Assembly (NCBI GenBank): GCA_026706565.1
Contig: JAPOYM010000075.1
Location: 1-37,300 of the forward strand
DNA length: 37,300 nucleotides
Reading direction: 5' to 3'
Source of the DNA: a bacterium
GTDB lineage: Bacteria > Actinomycetota > Acidimicrobiia > Acidimicrobiales > CATQHL01
Part shown: in pieces, positions 31,901 to 37,300 of the stretch
Position numbering within the stretch: position 1 is the first letter of the stretch
Layout of the letters: each line of letters begins with the position of its first letter
The notes under the pieces: model-generated
Database searches by the model: none
Seen by the model: the letters and a program-made list of their open reading frames with translations, nothing else
Told to the model about the DNA's origin: nothing
Made by a program: the position numbers and the translations under genes

Positions 31901-32210
31901 CAGAACCGGCGGCCGGGCGGGATGCCCGCCACATACCGATCAAAGTGCTCAGCGGAGACGTGGTGGACCGTCCCGTGACAGCCGCGCTTGAGCCCAGCCC
32001 AGAACGACTCGATACCGTTCACAAGCGGGGACACTGCGGCCCGTCGGGCCAGCGAATGCTCGCGACCCACGCCTCAGCGGTCGCGTCGTCGGGGAACTCG
32101 CGGATCAGGTCCACCAGCGTGAGGCCCTTGCGCTCGTACCTACCGGGAGCGCTGTGGCGACTGGCGGGCGGCGGGGTCTTTGATGTTGTGATCATACTCT
32201 CAGTGTGCAC
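31900..32210 (-). pseudogene. IS1595-family transposase remnant with internal deletion
   Basis: The 63-aa ORF (32210-32019) is the transposase N-terminus: 'RKGLTLVDLIREFPDDATAE' and 'RWPDGPQCP', the start of the zinc ribbon. One base out of frame and immediately adjoining, 31900-32022 encodes 40 residues beginning 'VNGIESFWAGLKRGCHGTVH' and 'HVSAEHFDRYVAG', the conserved C-terminal end of IS1595 transposases. The intervening ~200 residues with the DDE/DDN-type catalytic core are missing, so the element is dead. The C-terminal fragment is not in the ORF track. Its TGA overlaps the methylase ATG. From here to the SDR gene (32211-32334) I see nothing coding. Confidence 0.85.
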
Positions 32211-32334
32211 GAGGGGTGTGACACTGCACGGCCGTCGGCTGTGGTGCCTCGGTGGCTTTGGCAGAGGATGGTGCGCTCGACGGTGCGGAGTGTGAACGGG
32301 CCGGGATCCTCCGTCATCCAGTCCTCGGCGGCGG

Positions 32335-33105
32335 TCAGTCGATGAGGAAGCCGCCGTTGATGTCCATCACCTCGCCGGTGATGAACCCCGCCTCCTCGCT
32401 GGCCAGGAACACGACGGCGGCGGCGATGTCGGCGGGCTCGCCGAGGCGACCCACGGGAATCCGCCCGGCCAGGTCGGCTATGCCGGCCACCATGTCGGTG
32501 TTGATGAGGGCGGGCGCCAGCGCGTTGGAGGTGATGCCGTCGGCGGCGTACTCGGAGGCGATGGACTTGGCCAGCGCCATGATGGCCGCCTTGGAGGCGC
32601 CGTAGGCCGCCGTCTCCTTGGCGCCGCCGGTCTTGCCGGCCGACGAGCCCAGGGCGATCAGGCGCCCGTAGCCCTGGGCTCGCATCCCCTCCAGCACCCG
32701 CCGGGCGCACAGGAAGGCGCCCGTGGTGTTGACGGCCATCATCTGGTTCCATGCCTCGAGGGTCGTCTCGGCCAGCGGCCGGATCCAGAAGATCCCGGCG
32801 TTGTTGACGAGGATGGAGATCGTCCCCCAGGCTTCCTCGACGGTCGTGAAGGCGGCGTCCACGGAGGCCTCGTCGGTCACGTCGCAGTGGACGAACATGC
32901 TGCGCTCGCCGCCTTCGAGAGGCGGCTCGGGGGCGTGTACGTCGAGGTACGCCGTGCAGGCGCCCTTGGCGGCGAGAGCGTCGGCGGCGGCTCGGCCGAT
33001 GCCCCTGCCGGCGCCGGTGACCACCGCCACGCGCCCTTCGAACCCGCCGAAGGAGGGCGCCGCCGGTCCACTCGTCGCTGCGGCGTCTGTGCTGTCGGTG
33101 CTCAT
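32335..33105 (-). CDS. Short-chain dehydrogenase/reductase (classical SDR)
   Basis: A 256-aa NAD(P)-dependent oxidoreductase. The cofactor motif is 'VVTGAGRGIGRAAADALA', the structural motif 'ILVNNAGIF', and the catalytic Ser-Tyr-Lys lies in 'ALGSSAGKTGG' and 'AAYGASKAAIMALAK'. The C-terminal 'GEVMDINGGFLID' closes the fold. An Asp in 'YLDVHAPEP' after the second strand favours NAD over NADP. I start at the ATG at 33105; the 12 residues upstream in the ORF track are not family-like. It is divergent from a Gfo/Idh gene and may belong to the same catabolic cluster. Substrate unknown; sugar or polyol oxidation would suit the neighbourhood. Confidence 0.85.
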   Translation of the reverse strand: MSTDSTDAAATSGPAAPSFGGFEGRVAVVTGAGRGIGRAAADALAAKGACTAYLDVHAPEPPLEGGERSMFVHCDVTDEASVDAAFTTVEEAWGTISILVNNAGIFWIRPLAETTLEAWNQMMAVNTTGAFLCARRVLEGMRAQGYGRLIALGSSAGKTGGAKETAAYGASKAAIMALAKSIASEYAADGITSNALAPALINTDMVAGIADLAGRIPVGRLGEPADIAAAVVFLASEEAGFITGEVMDINGGFLID

Positions 33106-33260
33106 GGGTACCGTCCGGGGCCGGCTGCCGGTCGGGGGCACGTTATCCCCGGATGTCCCGTCACGGCCTACTCTGTGCCGCCGGGGCGAGGCGGTGTCCG
33201 GCCCCTGGTAGCGGTACCGGAGTCATCGAGGCTCCGGCGAAGGAAACGGGAGGTTCCCTC

Positions 33261-34358
33261 ATGGGCGGTTCGGGCAAGGTGCGGGTCGGCGTCATCGGTG
33301 CAGGATCGTGGGCGGTCAGCAACCACATCCCCGTCCTGGCGGGACGCGACGACGTCGAGCTGGTGTCGGTGGTGCGCAAGGGCGCCGAGGCGTTGCGGTT
33401 CGTGCAGGACCGGTTCGGGTTCGCCCATGCCAGCGAGGACTACCGGGACGCCCTCGAGCAGGGGCTCGACGCCGTCGTCGTGGCGGGACCCTCGGTCCTC
33501 CATCACGAGCACGCCAAGGCTGCCCTGGAAGCCGGGGCGAATGTGCTGTGCGAGAAGCCGGTCACGATCGCCCCCGCCGACGCCTGGGACCTGCACGACA
33601 CCGCCGAGCGGCTCGGCCGTCACTACCTCATCTCCTTCGGCTGGCACTACGGCCCGCTGGGGGTCGAGGCGAAGCGCCTGATGACCGAGGCCGGCGGCGT
33701 CGGCGACATCGAGCATGTCATGGTGCAGATGGCCTCGGGCACGCGGGAACTGCTGCGGGCCACGGGGGCCTACGAAGGCTCGGCCGCCGACATCATGCCG
33801 GACTGGGACACTTGGACCGATCCGAAGATCTCCGGGGGCGGCTATGCGCCGGCGCAGCTCAGCCACGCTATGGGGATGGCTCTGTGGCTCACCGGCGACC
33901 GGGCGGCGCAGGTGTTCGCCTTCATGAACAACGTGGGCGCCCGGGTGGATCTGCACGACGCCATCGCCATCCGCTACGCCTCGGGCGCTACCGGAACCCT
34001 CAGCGGCGCCAGTTGCCCCGGTCCGGCCAACGCCGACGACACCCTCGACGAGATCTGGCCGCGCCACCAGTTGTTGATCCGCATCTACGGCAGCGCCGGG
34101 CAGCTGATCCTTGACTTCGAGCGGGACTTCCTGTGGCACTACGCCGACGGCAATGACAACAAGGTGGATCTGCCCCCCTCGGCGGGGCTGTACACCTGCG
34201 AGGGGCCGCCCCACACGCTCGTGGACCTGACGCTCGGCCGGGACGTCCCGAACCGCTCGCCGGGTGATGTGGGCGCCCGCTCGGTGGAGGTGGTCCACGC
34301 CGCCTACGAGAGCGTGCGCCTGGGAGCGCCCGCCTCGGTGGAGGGCGCGGGCGCCTGA
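33261..34358 (+). CDS. Gfo/Idh/MocA family oxidoreductase
   Basis: A 365-aa NAD(P)-dependent dehydrogenase. The Rossmann motif is 'VRVGVIGAGSWAVSNHIPVL', the family lysine (~98) is in 'NVLCEKPVTIAPADAWDLHD', and the second domain has 'ISFGWHYGPLG' and 'ISGGGYAPAQLSHAMGMALW', where the usual substrate-site acidic/histidine pair is partly replaced by Gln/His. The ATG at 33261 has GGGAGG about 9 nt upstream; the ORF-track start at 33153 is not supported. It leads a plus-strand run toward the E1 beta gene (143 bp apart) and lies opposite the SDR. Its substrate is probably a sugar, polyol or derivative, not identifiable here. Confidence 0.83.
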   Translation: MGGSGKVRVGVIGAGSWAVSNHIPVLAGRDDVELVSVVRKGAEALRFVQDRFGFAHASEDYRDALEQGLDAVVVAGPSVLHHEHAKAALEAGANVLCEKPVTIAPADAWDLHDTAERLGRHYLISFGWHYGPLGVEAKRLMTEAGGVGDIEHVMVQMASGTRELLRATGAYEGSAADIMPDWDTWTDPKISGGGYAPAQLSHAMGMALWLTGDRAAQVFAFMNNVGARVDLHDAIAIRYASGATGTLSGASCPGPANADDTLDEIWPRHQLLIRIYGSAGQLILDFERDFLWHYADGNDNKVDLPPSAGLYTCEGPPHTLVDLTLGRDVPNRSPGDVGARSVEVVHAAYESVRLGAPASVEGAGA

Positions 34359-34501
34359 GGCGGGCGAGACCCGGAGGCTCCGCTGCGGGGGCGCCGCGGG
34401 ACGCGCCTCGGGCTCGACAGCGCTGGGCGGCGGAACCGGGTTGGGGGCTTGTCGGCGGGCGCGGCTAGCCTTCCAGCGATCTAGCGACAGGGGAGTGTGC
34501 C

Positions 34502-35521
34502 GTGGCACGAATGCGCATGAACCAGGCCATCGCGGCCGCCATCGCGGACGAGATGCGGGAGAACCCCGACGTCGTCGTCTTCGGCGAGGACGTGGCGGTC
34601 GCCGAGGGGCCGTTCAAGACCTCCGCGGGCCTGCTGGCGGAGTTCGGCCCCTTGCGGGTGCGGGACACGCCGATCGCGGAGATGGGCTTCATGGGCGCCG
34701 CGGTCGGGGCCGCGGCCACCGGGCTGCGACCCGTGACCGAGATCATGTTCGTGGAGTTCCTCGGAGTGGCGCTCGACCAGCTGGTCACCGAGGCCGCCAA
34801 GTTCAGCTACCTGTCCGGCGGCGCGGTCAACGTGCCGATGGTGATGCGCGCCTCGGTCGGTGCCGGGCTGGGCTTCGGCTGCCAGCACTCGCAGGTCATG
34901 GAGTCCTGGATCGTCGGGGCGCCGGGGCTGAAGATCGCCGTCGTGTCGGGGCCGCACAACGCCTACGGCCTCACCCGGGCCGCAATCCGCGACGACAACC
35001 CCGTAGCGGTGCTCGAGCCCCGCGTCCTCTACGCCGGCCGCGGCGACGTGACCACCGGCCCCGAGGGCATCATCCCGCTCGGTCGGGCGGCGCAGCCGGC
35101 GGGCGGCGACGACGTAACCCTGGTGTGCTGCGGTTCCACGGTGCGGACCGCCCTGGAGGCGGCCTCCGGCGCCGAGGGCTGGTCGGCCGACGTCATCGAC
35201 CTGCAGACCCTGCAGCCCTGGGACGCCGAGGCGGTGCTGGACTCGGTGCGGCGCACCGGGCGCCTCGCGACGGTGGAGGAGTGCCCGTACTCCGGCGGCT
35301 GGGGCGCCGACATCGTCTCGACGGTGGCGACCGAGGCCTTCGGCGACCTGAGCGCCCCTCCCATCCGGCTCACCGCCCCCGACGTGCATGTGCCGTTCGG
35401 CAAGGAATTGGAGCAGCGCTATCTGCCCAACGCGGGTTACGTGGCGGCGCAGGTGGGTGAGTTGCTGGCAACCGGGGAGAGTCCTCCGCACTGGTGGGAA
35501 CGCGACGGGGCGCTCGCCTAG
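34502..35521 (+). CDS. 2-oxoacid (pyruvate/acetoin-type) dehydrogenase E1 beta subunit
   Basis: A 339-aa transketolase-like E1 beta subunit. 'MNQAIAAAIADEMRENPDVV', 'VFGEDVAVAEGPFKTSAGL', 'VRDTPIAEMGFMGAAVGAA' (thiamine-site glutamate) and 'QHSQVMESWIVGAPGLKIA' follow the family order, and the C-terminal domain has 'DVIDLQTLQPWD'. With the alpha subunit it decarboxylates a 2-oxoacid or cleaves a ketol such as acetoin and loads the acyl group onto a lipoyl carrier. The start is a GTG at 34502 with GGGGAG upstream. The beta gene comes before alpha, the reverse of the common order. The acetoin-type alternative is favoured by the neighbouring lipoyl gene but not proven. Confidence 0.88.
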   Translation: MARMRMNQAIAAAIADEMRENPDVVVFGEDVAVAEGPFKTSAGLLAEFGPLRVRDTPIAEMGFMGAAVGAAATGLRPVTEIMFVEFLGVALDQLVTEAAKFSYLSGGAVNVPMVMRASVGAGLGFGCQHSQVMESWIVGAPGLKIAVVSGPHNAYGLTRAAIRDDNPVAVLEPRVLYAGRGDVTTGPEGIIPLGRAAQPAGGDDVTLVCCGSTVRTALEAASGAEGWSADVIDLQTLQPWDAEAVLDSVRRTGRLATVEECPYSGGWGADIVSTVATEAFGDLSAPPIRLTAPDVHVPFGKELEQRYLPNAGYVAAQVGELLATGESPPHWWERDGALA

Positions 35522-35600
35522 GGCGGCCTCCGATCGCCGCCGAGCCGCCGGCCGGACCGGAGCGAGGGGATCCCGAACCGGCCGAGGGCGCCGGCCCCGG

Positions 35601-35652
35601 CCCGAGACGCCAGCCCGAGACACCGGCCCGAGACGCCAGCCCGAGACGCAAC
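35601..35652. repeat. Four 13-bp tandem repeats upstream of the E1 alpha gene
   Basis: Four units with the common core CCCGAGACnCC/A: CCCGAGACGCCAG at 35601-35613 and again at 35627-35639, CCCGAGACACCGG at 35614-35626, and CCCGAGACGCAAC at 35640-35652. The array fills the space just before the E1 alpha ribosome-binding site. Confidence 0.85.
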
Positions 35653-35666
35653 GAAAGGGTGATCGT

Positions 35667-36650
35667 ATGAGCAGCGAGGCATTGGAGCGGCGAGAGGCCG
35701 TGCGCACCGATCGCCGGGCGCGCTACGAGCGCATGGTGGAGATCAGAGCGGTCGAGGACAAGATCCGGGGACTGTTCGCCGAGGGTCTGGTACACGGCAC
35801 CACCCACACCTGCCAGGGTCAGGAGGCCGTGGCCGTGGGGGTGGCCTCGGCGCTGCGGCCGACCGATGTGGTGTGCTGCACCTACCGCGGCCACGGCCAC
35901 GCCTTGGCCTTGGGCCTGACCCCGCTGCAGGTCTGCGGGGAGATCATGGGCCGCGTGGTCGGGTCCATCGGCGGCGTGGGCGGTTCGATGCATCTCTGCG
36001 ACATGTCGGTCGGCCTGATGCCCACGTTCGCCATCGTGGGCGCGGGCGTGCCGGTGGCGGCGGGAGCGGCGCTGACGGCGCAGGTGCGGGGCACTGACGA
36101 CGTGGCGGTGTCGCTGTTCGGCGACGGTGCCGCCAACATCGGTGCCTTCCATGAGGGGATCAACCTGGCGGCCATATGGAAGCTGCCCGCCGTGTTCATC
36201 TGCGAGAACAACCAGTACGGCGAGTACAGCCCCATCGCCGCGACCACTCCCATCGAGAACATCGCGGAGCGGGCCGGCGCCTACGGGATTCCCGGCGAGG
36301 TTGTGGACGGCCAAGACGTCGACGCGGTCTGCGCAGCCGTCGAGGCGGCGGCGGCCAGGGCCCGTGCCGGCGAGGGCCCGAGCCTGCTGGAGATGAAGAC
36401 CTACCGCTATGCGGGGCATTCCCGCTCCGACACCGCCCCGTACCGCCCCGAGGGGGAACTCGAGGAGTGGTACGAGCGCGACCCCATCGACACCTTCGGC
36501 GCCCGCCTGGTGGCCGAGGAGCTGCTCGCCGTCGAGGAGATAGTCGAGATCGAGGCGTCGGCCAAGGCGCTCGCCGCCGAGGTGGCCGAGCAGTGCATGG
36601 CCGCGCCGGCGCCCGGCGTCGGCAGCATGTTCGAGAACGTCCTGGTCTGA
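35667..36650 (+). CDS. 2-oxoacid (pyruvate/acetoin-type) dehydrogenase E1 alpha subunit
   Basis: A 327-aa thiamine-diphosphate-binding E1 alpha subunit. 'YERMVEIRAVEDKIRGLFAE', 'GTTHTCQGQEAVAVGVASAL' and 'CTYRGHGHALALG' open the domain. The diphosphate/Mg site is 'LFGDGAANIGAFHEGINLAA' with 'ICENNQYGEYSP', and the phosphorylation-loop equivalent is 'MKTYRYAGHSRSDTAPYR'. The start is the ATG at 35667, with AAAGGG about 8 nt upstream; the ORF-track start at 35388 lies inside the beta gene. It follows E1 beta by 145 bp of repeat-bearing spacer and precedes the lipoyl gene by 16 bp. Length and motifs fit the acetoin dehydrogenase AcoA/pyruvate E1 alpha group. Confidence 0.9.
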   Translation: MSSEALERREAVRTDRRARYERMVEIRAVEDKIRGLFAEGLVHGTTHTCQGQEAVAVGVASALRPTDVVCCTYRGHGHALALGLTPLQVCGEIMGRVVGSIGGVGGSMHLCDMSVGLMPTFAIVGAGVPVAAGAALTAQVRGTDDVAVSLFGDGAANIGAFHEGINLAAIWKLPAVFICENNQYGEYSPIAATTPIENIAERAGAYGIPGEVVDGQDVDAVCAAVEAAAARARAGEGPSLLEMKTYRYAGHSRSDTAPYRPEGELEEWYERDPIDTFGARLVAEELLAVEEIVEIEASAKALAAEVAEQCMAAPAPGVGSMFENVLV

Positions 36651-36666
36651 ACGGGGAGGTCACAGG

Positions 36667-36903
36667 ATGCGCCAGATCGTGAAGCTGCCGAAGCTCGGCG
36701 ACACCGCCAATGAGGTGCTGGTCTTGGAATGGAACGTGAGCCCCGGCGACGCGGTGGCCCCCGGCGATGCGCTGATGCGGGTGGAGACCGACAAGGTGGA
36801 GGCCGACGTGCCTTCGCCGGTGGGCGGCACTGTGGCCGAACTGCGGGTGGAGGTGGAGGACGAGGTCCCTGTCGGCGCCGCCATCTGCGTGATCGAGTCC
36901 TGA
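36667..36903 (+). CDS. Free-standing lipoyl (biotinyl/lipoyl attachment) domain protein
   Basis: A 78-aa protein that consists of one lipoyl domain and nothing else. The modified lysine is K43 in 'RVETDKVEADVPSPVGG', and 'VLEWNVSPGDAVAPGDALM' and 'DEVPVGAAICVIES' form the two symmetrical halves. In most 2-oxoacid dehydrogenases this domain is the N-terminus of the E2 acyltransferase, followed by a subunit-binding and a catalytic domain; here a stop codon ends it and no E2 catalytic domain follows. It has a strong ribosome-binding site (GGGGAGG, 7 nt) and sits 16 bp after E1 alpha, so it is probably the acyl carrier of that E1. It could use the E2 core of another complex. Confidence 0.88.
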   Translation: MRQIVKLPKLGDTANEVLVLEWNVSPGDAVAPGDALMRVETDKVEADVPSPVGGTVAELRVEVEDEVPVGAAICVIES

Positions 36904-36988
36904 ACCTCGCCGGGCGCCGAATCCGGGCGAGCCGACATCTGGATCGATCCGTCTATCCGACCCCGAATCCGGACACTGCGAGGACACC

Positions 36989-37300
36989 GTGAAGATCGAA
37001 CGAATCGAGGTCGTGCCCTTGGTGGCGCCCTTGGCCGAGACGTTCCGGGGCGCCAACTACTCGATGTCCGAGCGGGCGACCCTCATCACCCGCGTCCACA
37101 CCGACGAGGGCATCATCGGTGAGATCTACAACGGCGACGAGGTACACACCCAGCACGAGATAGCCCGCATCATCACCGAGGAGCTGCAGCCGATGCTGGT
37201 CGGCCGCGACCCGCTGCTGGTGGAGGACTGCTGGGAGGCCATGGCGCCGCTCACCTTCGACATCCTGCGCGACCGCAAGCTGGTCATCATGGCCATCGCC
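36989..37300 (+). CDS. Enolase-superfamily (mandelate racemase/muconate lactonizing-like) enzyme (partial)
   Basis: The first 104 codons of a gene that leaves the window on the right. 'KIERIEVVPLVAPLAETFRG' and 'TLITRVHTDEGIIGEIYNGD' followed by 'ITEELQPMLVGRDPLLVEDCWEAM' are the capping domain of mandelate-racemase/muconate-lactonizing-type enzymes, many of which are sugar-acid dehydratases. The catalytic barrel is outside the window, so the reaction cannot be assigned. The start is a GTG at 36989 with AGGA shortly before it, 85 bp after the lipoyl gene on the same strand. A sugar-acid dehydratase would suit the neighbouring Gfo/Idh and E1 genes. Confidence 0.8.
   Translation, partial: MKIERIEVVPLVAPLAETFRGANYSMSERATLITRVHTDEGIIGEIYNGDEVHTQHEIARIITEELQPMLVGRDPLLVEDCWEAMAPLTFDILRDRKLVIMAIA

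Noticed and set aside
32192-32752. 186-aa minus-strand ORF upstream of the IS1595 remnant
   Set aside because: It overlaps the SDR gene in another frame and has no recognisable domain.
1-37300. tRNA, rRNA or CRISPR arrays
   Set aside because: I looked for the conserved tRNA arms and for regularly spaced repeats with unique spacers. The tandem repeats found have no spacers, and no RNA gene was recognised.

Overview
The window is a high-GC chromosomal segment from an actinobacterium. The evidence is a mycothiol S-conjugate amidase (Mca), a homodimeric-type pyruvate dehydrogenase E1 (AceE), an F420/LLM-type oxidoreductase, many GTG starts and dense ATGA/GTGA gene overlaps. The combination of inositol and taurine catabolism with short tandem-repeat leaders would suit an Acidimicrobiia-like, marine or host-associated lineage. 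That placement is inference and no marker gene is present to prove it. I recognise no rRNA, tRNA or CRISPR array.

Layout. 1-2726: 5' end of aceE (minus), divergent rnhA, then a DmdB-like acyl-CoA synthetase. 2740-13126 (minus): a myo-inositol operon read iolE, sugar-binding lipoprotein, giant permease, ATPase, D-2-hydroxyacid dehydrogenase, Gfo/Idh dehydrogenase, iolD, iolG. It has a predicted promoter with an overlapping palindrome at ~13290 and a strong attenuator hairpin after the binding-protein gene. 13358-18026: a PEBP-like lipoprotein (minus), then an MgtE/SLC41-type transporter overlapping a PhoU/RCK_C protein, mca and an SCP2-domain protein (plus). 18092-26276 (minus): tpa-like aminotransferase, tetR, a fused FeS-NrfD subunit (SoeBC-like), a molybdopterin subunit (SoeA-like) and xsc. 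Together these could take taurine via sulfoacetaldehyde to acetyl phosphate and sulfite, and sulfite on to sulfate. 26545-28501 (plus): LLM oxidoreductase and a rhodanese. 28560-32334: an accessory patch with truncated AlbA_2 and YgjP-like genes, an IS30 transposase remnant, a NotI-family endonuclease, an overlapping D12-class adenine methylase and an IS1595 transposase remnant. 32335-37300: SDR (minus), then Gfo/Idh, 2-oxoacid dehydrogenase E1 beta and E1 alpha, a free-standing 78-aa lipoyl protein and the start of an enolase-superfamily enzyme (plus).

Most notable are the taurine-to-sulfate operon with its fused SoeBC-like subunit, the 741-aa sugar permease with a polytopic insertion of about 350 residues, and the NotI-like/adenine-methylase pair bracketed by two decayed transposases. 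Others are the E1-lipoyl cluster lacking a full E2, and a set of 11-14 bp tandem repeats just upstream of several catabolic genes, two of which share an identical 13-mer. All homology statements are from motif recognition by eye; no search was run.
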